Positions 10,901-17,118 of a stretch of 64,000 nt of DNA are shown here, piece by piece. Each line of letters opens with the position of its first letter. Positions within the stretch are counted from its first letter, which is position 1. This DNA is from an uncultured Carboxylicivirga sp. (lineage in GTDB: Bacteria > Bacteroidota > Bacteroidia > Bacteroidales > Marinilabiliaceae), in NCBI GenBank assembly GCA_947503525.1, contig CANNEA010000008.1:223436-287435 (forward strand), written 5' to 3'. Both the position numbers and the translations under genes were made by a program. The notes below the pieces were generated by a model. The model ran no database searches, was not told where the DNA came from, and worked only from the letters and a program-made list of their open reading frames with translations.

Positions 10901-11908
10901 CAGGTAAAAGGAAATAGTTCACTTGGTAGTAGTGGTATAGGTTTGCAGTTGGTTAAGGCCTTCACCGAACTTCATAAAGGAAAAGTAAGTGTTTCGAGTA
11001 AGGAAGGAAAGCCTGTCGTATTCTCGGTCTGTTTAAAAAAGGGTAAGGATCATTTTTCTGAAGAAGACTTAATTGTTAACTCTCAATCGTATACCTTAAA
11101 GACAGAACTATTATTACCATTAACAAAATCATCTGTAAATAAAGCTAGTAAAGAGCATTCAGTATTAATTGTTGAGGATAATGCAGAGGTCAGGCAATAT
11201 CTTGTTCAGCTATTTAGTGAAAATTATAAAGTATTTGAAGCTACCGATGGTTTTCAAGGATTTGACAAAGCGATTGAATTTAAGCCTGATTTGGTGTTGT
11301 CTGATGTGATGATGCCGCGTATGGATGGGTATGAGTTATGTGAAAAAATAAAAAGTAACGATATTATTTATGATATACCAGTAGTACTTTTAACTGCAAA
11401 AGGAAGTGACAAAGAGCAGCTATTTGGTAAACAAAAAGGAGCTGATTTATATATTAAGAAGCCATTTGTACCTGATTTATTACTCGAAGAAGTTAAACAA
11501 TTAATATCCTCACGAAATAGCTTAAAGGAAAAGTACGCCAATAAAATTGTGTTGGAAGGAGAAAAGGAAGAAATAAGTTCTGCTGAGGCATTGTTTCTGA
11601 AGAGTGCCATAAAGGTGGTTGATAAGCATATTAAAATGCCTGAATTTACACATGAAGTGTTAGCCAATGAATTAGCCATGAGTTCATCGTCTTTTTATCG
11701 GAAGATTAAAAAAACGACCAATCTAACACCGGCTGGCTTTATTAAATCCATCCGATTAAAAAAAGCGGCTCAACTATTAAAGGATACTGATTTGACGGTG
11801 TCCGAAATTATTGAACATGTAGGTTATCTTGATGCTCGAAGTTTTAGGAAAAGTTTCAAAGATCAGTTTGGAGATACACCTACAGAGTATCGAAATGAAA
11901 ATGCCTAG
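7907..11908 (+). CDS. Hybrid two-component system (HTCS) sensor-regulator
   Basis: A 1333-residue one-protein signalling system of the type that senses oligosaccharide in the periplasm and activates PUL genes. In order: signal peptide (about 1-22); a long two-bladed beta-propeller of Reg_prop repeats with recurring G-L-W-I/F-G motifs (about 25-690); a Y_Y_Y domain (about 690-760); one membrane segment (about 776-797); a histidine kinase with phospho-acceptor His832 in ISHEFRTPL; an HATPase domain with N-box near 938 and G-box near 1008; a receiver domain with phospho-acceptor Asp1133 in LSDVMMP; and a C-terminal AraC-type helix-turn-helix (about 1225-1330). All catalytic residues look intact. 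A second ATG at 7916 is a possible start. It is probably transcribed alone. The ligand is likely a fragment of the sulfated glycan (inference). Confidence 0.97.
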   Translation: MINMRFLIIVIICLKSLVVFSSTNNFRVSYLSVKDGLSHNEVTSIVQDQYGFMWFGTRGGLNRYDGYEFKHFKPSTLDTTGISNPSIEALFLNSNDEICIGLKSSGPLRYINSQEVFKGFRQTMQYGLNRVLSFYEDSKGNLWIGSWDNGMVCINNDTIIHYKALGQIRDFAETEDGKIWIASSTGLKYIDESGKLLTISGKSITSISTDKQNKCIWALGWTQELLKVNNETLESKTYKNILTNNARNYSLLNDSKGRLWIGTWGEGFYYFDKEKELFNKIELYPEHAQAAHVDYRIIRDIYEDKRGDIWLATQAGIARISAKNNFNSVNIIDPGDQNISHINAVFVDDKGMTWAGTNGNGLFYSMDNKEFQRINSNYKLDNGTVKTISKGPDNRVWVCFEEGIFTIEKISGSFQSNTAKEFFQDDEFNQIRKVHQLFFDENKLWIGTQQRGVFLFEKQESKYRLIKNFISGDQEGMLGDNRVTAIRKDLSGNLWFATYQGLFQFNVHDSTFLSLSDLRISSALSCDIILCLEIDEKGNLWFGTPCSLHNIDFSDSDAPVLKTFNNSKGLADDYINGIVVDNNGMIWCSTNAGISSLNPENNQVLNYDKVDGIGDFSYSEGAHWKGAEGTIYFGGYTALTYFDSKKITSNNYQPPLVISDFKILNKELKVGDKENLLTLNINDLDELELSHNENEFTFTVASLDFKAPHKNQYAYRLIGYDSDWIELLNQREISFSNLKPDDYRLQIKGTNSNGIWSNNLKEIRITIIPAPWKSTYAIIAYVLFIMLIVFIIIRTALRQERLQGVIEMERVQSNQIKEINDYKLRFFTNISHEFRTPLTLILGPVKELNNKEFSEIKPGFFNERISMIAHNTKRLYHLVNQLLEFRKMESGKIELTVAEHNLVDLINENCTPFKQLARMQEVQFNVNYKARDKLVFIDADKLSVVLTNLLSNAFKHVSEEGEVAIDISDDDEFYTIDISNEGKEIPESEIKHLFERFYQVKGNSSLGSSGIGLQLVKAFTELHKGKVSVSSKEGKPVVFSVCLKKGKDHFSEEDLIVNSQSYTLKTELLLPLTKSSVNKASKEHSVLIVEDNAEVRQYLVQLFSENYKVFEATDGFQGFDKAIEFKPDLVLSDVMMPRMDGYELCEKIKSNDIIYDIPVVLLTAKGSDKEQLFGKQKGADLYIKKPFVPDLLLEEVKQLISSRNSLKEKYANKIVLEGEKEEISSAEALFLKSAIKVVDKHIKMPEFTHEVLANELAMSSSSFYRKIKKTTNLTPAGFIKSIRLKKAAQLLKDTDLTVSEIIEHVGYLDARSFRKSFKDQFGDTPTEYRNENA

Positions 11909-12238
11909 GTACATATGTGTATGGGCGTTATTAGGTGGCATAGTTGTATAAACTCCCAAGCATTTTTACTTGTTGGTATTCTTCACTTATAGATTCGTTT
12001 TTTTAGTAATATTTTTTTTGATTTCTTATTATATGTTTCATTCTTGTGCTTTTTTTTATCCTTTTTAAATCCTTGAAATTCAGTTGTTAGTGAGTTTTTA
12101 TTGAATGATTTACCAACACCTTTTGAATAATACATGCAAAGAATTTTGATTAAGTGAAGCTCATATCTTGAATGCCTGATGTGTTGATAAATCAACATTT
12201 AACCTCAATTTGCATTTGAAATATTTACGATAATCAAG
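11909..12238. other. 330-base gene-free region after the hybrid sensor
   Basis: Very T-rich, with several runs of seven or eight T on the + strand and no well-supported ORF. The A-rich minus-strand frame at 11983-12198 encodes a Lys-rich low-complexity sequence and looks spurious. No confident promoter or terminator hairpin seen. Confidence 0.4.
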
Positions 12239-12352
12239 ATGGAAAAAAGAGAGGTTGAAATAGCAATTAGAAAAACAAAAGTCACAAAATATTCCTTGTT
12301 CGGTGTTCTGGCGATATTGTTAGCCATCCTATTACTTATGCTGATTAATTGA
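12239..12352 (+). CDS. Putative 37-residue single-pass membrane microprotein
   Basis: A short frame from ATG 12239 to TGA 12350-12352 encodes MEKREVEIAIRK followed by a basic segment (TKVTKYS) and an uninterrupted hydrophobic stretch of about 17 residues (roughly 21-37, rich in Leu, Ile and Ala). The charged, amphipathic N-terminal part and hydrophobic C-terminus look designed rather than random and fit an inner-membrane microprotein with the N-terminus in the cytoplasm. It ends 44 bases before the AraC-family gene and is oriented with it. No family is recognised. A stop at 12200 lies in frame upstream with no other ATG between. Its proximity to regulators and a transporter suggests a modulatory role, but this is only inference; it may also be chance. 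Confidence 0.45.
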   Translation: MEKREVEIAIRKTKVTKYSLFGVLAILLAILLLMLIN

Positions 12353-12396
12353 GCAGCAATTCAGTTTTTTTGTTTATTACCTAAATCTAAATTGAC

Positions 12397-13287
12397 ATGA
12401 AGCTAAAGTATAAATCTATTAGTGGTGAGAATAAAAAGGCCGTCCTTATTGAAAGAGTAAATGAGCGACACTTTGAACAAAATTGGCATTATCATGATGA
12501 ACATGAATTGATTTATTATTTAAAAGGAAATGGATCCAGAGTTGTAGGTGATAATTTATCATCCTTTAACAAGGGTGATCTAGTATTAGTAGGTGCTGGT
12601 TTGCCCCATCTCTGGAAGAATAGTGAAGAAGTAGAACGGGATGGTTTGGATGCTATTATTATTAAATTTAATACCAATAATAAAGCATTTCATTTATTGT
12701 CTTTGCACGAGTTTGATAATGTAAGACGACTTATAAGTATAGCACAACGTGGCGTTAAGTTTAATCATAATACGGTTAGTCAGATTCATGGGTTAATGCT
12801 GTCCATAATCAGTGCCGAACCTGCACTGCAGCTTATTCTATTTTTTCAGGTGCTAAATGTGCTGGCGCAACAAACTGATATTGAATTATTGGCAAGCCCT
12901 GAATTTTCATTGCCTAAAACAAATTCTGAAGAACAGAGATTAACTCGTATTATTGAATTTGTCTCTTTCAATTATAATAATCAGCTTACTCTTGATGATA
13001 TTTCTCAAGAGGCTGCTATGACACCTAACTCTTTGTGTCGTTTTTTTAAAACGCATACCAATAAAACTATTTTTAAGTTTTTAAGTGAATATCGAATTGG
13101 AAAAGCTTGTGAGCTCCTTATCAATGGCGATAAATCAATTTCTGATGTATGCTTTGAAACGGGTTTTAATTCATTAACAAGTTTTAATCGTGTTTTTAAA
13201 GATTTAAAAAACGTAACACCTCGAGATTTTAAAAGGAAGTATAAGGTGTTAAGTTCAGGAATCGGATTGCACGCATATTCTGCATAA
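12397..13287 (+). CDS. AraC-family transcriptional regulator with N-terminal cupin domain
   Basis: A 296-residue regulator. Residues about 20-90 form a cupin-like sugar-sensing domain (HYHDEHELIYYLKGNGSRVV, then GDLVLVGAGLPHLWKN). Residues about 185-285 are a double helix-turn-helix of AraC type, with the second helix region KSISDVCFETGFNSLTSFNR followed by FKDLKNVTPRDFKRKY. It lies immediately upstream of, and in the same direction as, the sugar catabolic block that starts at 13440, so it most likely controls that block in response to an intracellular sugar or acid. A comparable AraC regulator accompanies the carrageenan genes of Zobellia galactanivorans. The ligand is not identifiable here. 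Confidence 0.93.
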   Translation: MKLKYKSISGENKKAVLIERVNERHFEQNWHYHDEHELIYYLKGNGSRVVGDNLSSFNKGDLVLVGAGLPHLWKNSEEVERDGLDAIIIKFNTNNKAFHLLSLHEFDNVRRLISIAQRGVKFNHNTVSQIHGLMLSIISAEPALQLILFFQVLNVLAQQTDIELLASPEFSLPKTNSEEQRLTRIIEFVSFNYNNQLTLDDISQEAAMTPNSLCRFFKTHTNKTIFKFLSEYRIGKACELLINGDKSISDVCFETGFNSLTSFNRVFKDLKNVTPRDFKRKYKVLSSGIGLHAYSA

Positions 13288-13359
13288 TATTTATGAGTTT
13301 AATAGTTTGAGCTTAGGTCACTTTTAAGGTAATAAGAGCTCATGTTTAGGTAAATAATG

Positions 13360-13392
13360 GTTGATTTCTGTAGAGCCTTTCGCATACATTTG
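13360..13392 (+). promoter_or_regulatory. Candidate Bacteroidota promoter for the catabolic block
   Basis: TACATTTG at 13385-13392 matches the -7 motif TAnnTTTG exactly, and GTTG at 13360-13363 partly matches the -33 TTTG box with a 21-base gap. Transcription would begin near 13400, leaving a leader of about 40 bases before the ATG at 13440. Confidence 0.5.
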
Positions 13393-13439
13393 TTACAAGG
13401 TAAAGTGGAACGTATTATTAACCACAAAATTAGTAAACG

Positions 13440-14876
13440 ATGAATTTTGGATATCAGAAATTATACATAGGTGGTGAGTTAATAGACTCAAGCGAACAGT
13501 TGAAAGCAGATGTTATTTGTCCTGCAACAGGAGAGGCTGTTGCACAAATTGCTGAGGCCGCCAAAGCAGATACCTTAAATGCAATTGAGTCTGCTTGCAA
13601 AGGGTTTGAATATTGGTCTAAACTACCCCTTTCAGAGCGTACCGAGTGGATGATGAAACTGCGTCAGGCAGTATTGGATAACGAAGATCTGCTACGTCAG
13701 GCCATGGTACATGAAATGGGTAAGACCTATGAAGGTGCCTGGGAAGATATAGAGGCTGTTGTTAATGGATTGGAGTGGTATCCCAATGCAATGAAAAACT
13801 TGCGTGACGAACAAATTCCTGATTATGAGGGGACGCATACCCATAAAATGGTGCATCAGCCTGCTGGTGTGGTAGTAGCATATTTAGCATGGAACTTTCC
13901 CTTATTAAATGTAGGTTTTAAACTCGGGCCTGCTTTAGCAGCCGGATGTAGTTTAATTATCAAGCCATCATCCCTATCTCCGCTATCAGCCTACTTGTTG
14001 GGTAAGGTAATGCACGATATTAATTTCCCAGCAGGTGTTGTTAATATTATATCCGGGAACATTGATAATGTAGCGGATATTCTTACCAAAAGTAAAAAGA
14101 CGAATGTACTGACTATGATTGGTTCAACACAAACTGGTTTACGGGTAATTGCTGACAGTACAACTTCCATTAAAAGGTTAAGTATGGAGTTGGGGGGGAA
14201 TTCACCGTTTATAGTGTTTGAAGATGCTGATTTTGACAAAGCTTTGGATTTGGCAATTGGTCTGAAGTTTGGGAATAGTGGCCAGATCTGTGTGGCTGCC
14301 AATCGTATTTTCGTGCACGATTCCATCTATAATAAGTTTTTGGCGGCATATGTTGAAAGAGCGAAAGGATTAAAGCTTGGCTTTGGAAAAGAAGAAAAGC
14401 CTGATATGGGACCCGTCGTTACTCTTAAAGACCGCGACCGGATGTTCGACCTGATTAATGAAGCAGTTGAAAAAGGTGCTGTTGTAGAGGCAGGAGGTAA
14501 AATACCGGAAGGCAAAGTAAATGGTAACTGGATTGAGCCGACTGTTTTGTCAAATGTTAATGGAGATATGCGTGTAGCCAAAGAAGAAATATTCGGCCCT
14601 GTGGCTGCACTATACAAATTCTCAACTGATGATGAGGTGTTGGAAATGGCTAACGATACAGAATATGGTTTAGCGTCCTATATTTTTACAAATAATCATG
14701 CGCGTATTGAACGATTCTGTGCAGAGCTTGAGTTTGGAGAGGTACAAGTGAATGGTGTTAAATATTCGATTTACCTACCTCATGGAGGGATAAAGAATAG
14801 TGGAATCGGTCATGATTGTTCCCACCTAGCACTTGACGACTACCTTGTGAAAAAGCGAATCACAGTAGCTAAGTAA
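13440..14876 (+). CDS. NAD(P)-dependent aldehyde dehydrogenase (possible 3,6-anhydro-galactose dehydrogenase)
   Basis: A 478-residue cytoplasmic aldehyde dehydrogenase of full family length. Visible active-site residues: Asn152 in AWNFP, Lys175 in IIKPS, general base Glu250 in MELGGNSPF, and nucleophile Cys284 in GNSGQICVA. It oxidises an aldehyde to the acid. It is first in a co-directional run with a sugar transporter, an enolase-superfamily enzyme and, further on, KDPG aldolase and a KDG-type kinase. In carrageenan catabolism the first step on 3,6-anhydro-D-galactose is made by an enzyme of this family (DauA), and that is my preferred role. Alternatives are lactaldehyde or succinate semialdehyde oxidation. 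Family certain, substrate inferred. Confidence 0.9.
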   Translation: MNFGYQKLYIGGELIDSSEQLKADVICPATGEAVAQIAEAAKADTLNAIESACKGFEYWSKLPLSERTEWMMKLRQAVLDNEDLLRQAMVHEMGKTYEGAWEDIEAVVNGLEWYPNAMKNLRDEQIPDYEGTHTHKMVHQPAGVVVAYLAWNFPLLNVGFKLGPALAAGCSLIIKPSSLSPLSAYLLGKVMHDINFPAGVVNIISGNIDNVADILTKSKKTNVLTMIGSTQTGLRVIADSTTSIKRLSMELGGNSPFIVFEDADFDKALDLAIGLKFGNSGQICVAANRIFVHDSIYNKFLAAYVERAKGLKLGFGKEEKPDMGPVVTLKDRDRMFDLINEAVEKGAVVEAGGKIPEGKVNGNWIEPTVLSNVNGDMRVAKEEIFGPVAALYKFSTDDEVLEMANDTEYGLASYIFTNNHARIERFCAELEFGEVQVNGVKYSIYLPHGGIKNSGIGHDCSHLALDDYLVKKRITVAK

Positions 14877-14917
14877 TTATTATTGACTAAAACCAAAACT
14901 TAAAAAAGTATCATATT

Positions 14918-15940
14918 ATGGAAGCAATGTTTTTCCCTTTTTTATTAATAATATTTGCCAGTATTTTTCAAGGATCATTTGGTTTAGGAATGAAATATAT
15001 GGCTCCTTTAAAATGGGAGGCTTGGTGGCTGGTACATGTTATTATAGCCATGATAATTTTGCCTATGGCTTGGGCCTATCTTGCTGTACCGGATTTATGT
15101 GACGTATTGGGTACGTCCCTTTCTAATCCTGAGATGCAAAATGTTGTATTTATTGCAATGCTTTTCGGATTCCTCTGGGGAATTGGCGGAATATTATTTG
15201 GTGTCAGTGTGCCTTATATTGGTCTGTCTTTAACAATGGGGATTGTAATGGGATTAGCTGGTTCTGTTGGCGCTCTGATTCCTTTATTGCGAATGGATGA
15301 TTCAACCTCTTTACCTCAGTTTCCATATGTTATTGCAGGATTGATAATAACCTTGGTCGGAGTAGCCATTACTGCCAAAGCTGGTATTGATAAAGATAAA
15401 ATGACTACTGAAGAATCCGGACATAAATCCAATATATTAAAAGGAATATTGATTGCAGTTAGTTGCGGTGTTTTGTCGGCTTTGTTGAATGTAGGATTTG
15501 TTGAAGCAGCTCCAATTGCAAAACTGGCTGAAAAGATGGGTGCCATCGATAGAAATGCAAGTCTTGCAGCATGGGTTGTAGTATTAATAGGTGCATTTAT
15601 TATGAATGCAGGTTATGCAATCTTTTTGTTGTTCAAAAATAAAACATGGAGTTCTTTCAGAGTTGAAGGTTCAGCTAAGGCATATCGTTGGGCCATACTG
15701 GCAAGTATCTTTTGGTTTGGTGCACTGGGTGTATATGGTCAGGGAGCTGCTTTAATCGGACCGATTGGTGGAGTTATCGGATGGCCTATGTTATTGGGCT
15801 TATCTCTGATTGTAAGTAATTTCTGGGCATACAGAGCTGGCGAATGGAAAGGAGCGGTTAAACCGTTTAGATTGTTATTAATGGGGCTTACCGTGTTAAT
15901 TATTGCAAGTATTATTCTGGGATATGCAAACCAGGTATAA
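14918..15940 (+). CDS. rhaT: RhaT-family sugar/proton symporter
   Basis: A 340-residue integral membrane protein with about ten hydrophobic segments. Length and the N-terminal pattern (FQGSFGLGMKYMAPLKWEAW, then GFLWGIGGILFGVSVPYIG) match the L-rhamnose-proton symporter family RhaT, which imports sugar across the inner membrane. It lies between the aldehyde dehydrogenase and the enolase-superfamily enzyme, with no rhamnose isomerase, rhamnulokinase or rhamnulose-phosphate aldolase in the window. Its true cargo may therefore be another sugar, for example 3,6-anhydro-galactose or galactose. The symbol reflects family membership only; specificity is unproven. Confidence 0.85.
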   Translation: MEAMFFPFLLIIFASIFQGSFGLGMKYMAPLKWEAWWLVHVIIAMIILPMAWAYLAVPDLCDVLGTSLSNPEMQNVVFIAMLFGFLWGIGGILFGVSVPYIGLSLTMGIVMGLAGSVGALIPLLRMDDSTSLPQFPYVIAGLIITLVGVAITAKAGIDKDKMTTEESGHKSNILKGILIAVSCGVLSALLNVGFVEAAPIAKLAEKMGAIDRNASLAAWVVVLIGAFIMNAGYAIFLLFKNKTWSSFRVEGSAKAYRWAILASIFWFGALGVYGQGAALIGPIGGVIGWPMLLGLSLIVSNFWAYRAGEWKGAVKPFRLLLMGLTVLIIASIILGYANQV

Positions 15941-15976
15941 GCAGCTACTCACCTGAATTAACAAGAAAATAGTTTG

Positions 15977-17107
15977 ATGAAGATAGTTAAAATAGAACCT
16001 TTTGTAGTCAGTCAGGAGTTAAACAAACCTTTCTATTTTTCACAATGGGAATACAAAACCAGAACCATCTGCCTGGTAAAAGTAACCACAGAAGATGGTA
16101 CCTATGGCTGGGGTGAAGGCTATGGACCTGCTTACTTGGTGAAAGCCGGAATAGAGTTCTTTGAACCATTTATTTATGGAATGAATGCCTTGGAGCATGA
16201 AACAGTGTGGCAAATGATGTACCGTCGTTCTCTGGATTATGCCCGACGCGGTGTGATATTAGCTGCCTTAAGTGCTATTGACATAGCACTTTGGGATATT
16301 AAAGGCAAGCACTTTGGTTTATCGGTTTCAGATCTCTTAGGAGGTAGAAAACGCGAAAAGATTAAGCCCTATGCTACGGGTCTGTATTTCACACAATGTG
16401 AAAATCAGAAGCAGGAATTGGTCGACGAAGCAATTGACTATAAACAACAAGGTTTCAAAGGACTGAAAATGAAAGTGGGATTGGGTATTCCCAAAGATGT
16501 GGAGTACGTTAGCGCAATACGTCAAGCTATTGGTGACAAAATGGAGCTGATGATAGATTCTAATCACGCCTATTCGCTGAAAGAAGCAGCTTTATTAGCA
16601 CGTAAAGTAGAACACCTTAATATATCATGGTTTGAAGAGCCTGTTTCGCCAGAGCATTATAACTGCTATAAGCAATTACGCGATAAAACCTACATTCCAA
16701 TCGCAGGGGGCGAATGCGAGTACTTGCGCTACGGTTTCCTGCAATTGTTCCAAAATCAGTCAGTAGATATTGCGCAGCCTGATATTGCGGCAGCCGGTGG
16801 ATTAACAGAAGTGAAAAAAATTGCAGCCATGGCCAATACCTTTGGAGTTGAAGTTGTACCACATAGCTGGGGAACTGGCATTGCTCTGCATGCGGCAATG
16901 CATTTAATCGCTAACCTTGATATTATGCCGGGGCGTATGTTGGAATCAACACCATGGATGGAACTCGATCGTTCAGAAAACGAACTTAGAGATGTTATGA
17001 CTGAACCACTTATTAAACCTGAGAATGGTTATTTAAAAGTACCGAATGGACCAGGTTTAGGCGTGGATGTAAATATGGATGTTCTGGCTAAATATGTTAT
17101 TGATTAA
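15977..17107 (+). CDS. Enolase-superfamily (mandelate racemase subgroup) sugar-acid dehydratase or cycloisomerase
   Basis: A 376-residue enzyme. The ATG at 15977 is preferred over the TTG one codon earlier. Catalytic residues of the mandelate racemase subgroup are all visible: K164-x-K166 in LKMKVG, metal ligands Asp194 (MIDSNH), Glu220 or Glu221 (WFEEP) and Glu246 (GGECEY), and the Asp269/His296 dyad in QPDIAAAGG and VVPHSW, with Glu323 near the C-terminus. The numbering is very close to mandelate racemase itself. Such enzymes abstract the proton next to a carboxylate; here the product would be a 2-keto-3-deoxy sugar acid for the downstream kinase and aldolase. With an aldehyde dehydrogenase at the block's start, 3,6-anhydro-galactonate cycloisomerase (DauB-like) is the best guess; a galactonate- or rhamnonate-type dehydratase is possible. 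Confidence 0.9.
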   Translation: MKIVKIEPFVVSQELNKPFYFSQWEYKTRTICLVKVTTEDGTYGWGEGYGPAYLVKAGIEFFEPFIYGMNALEHETVWQMMYRRSLDYARRGVILAALSAIDIALWDIKGKHFGLSVSDLLGGRKREKIKPYATGLYFTQCENQKQELVDEAIDYKQQGFKGLKMKVGLGIPKDVEYVSAIRQAIGDKMELMIDSNHAYSLKEAALLARKVEHLNISWFEEPVSPEHYNCYKQLRDKTYIPIAGGECEYLRYGFLQLFQNQSVDIAQPDIAAAGGLTEVKKIAAMANTFGVEVVPHSWGTGIALHAAMHLIANLDIMPGRMLESTPWMELDRSENELRDVMTEPLIKPENGYLKVPNGPGLGVDVNMDVLAKYVID

Positions 17108-17118
17108 TATAAAACCTG

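Noticed and set aside
11983..12198. 71-codon minus-strand frame in a gene-free stretch
   Set aside because: Low-complexity, Lys-rich product from a T-rich + strand; no start context or homologous pattern.
13991..14617. Two adjacent minus-strand frames
   Set aside because: Both are antisense to the aldehyde dehydrogenase coding region and lack family features.
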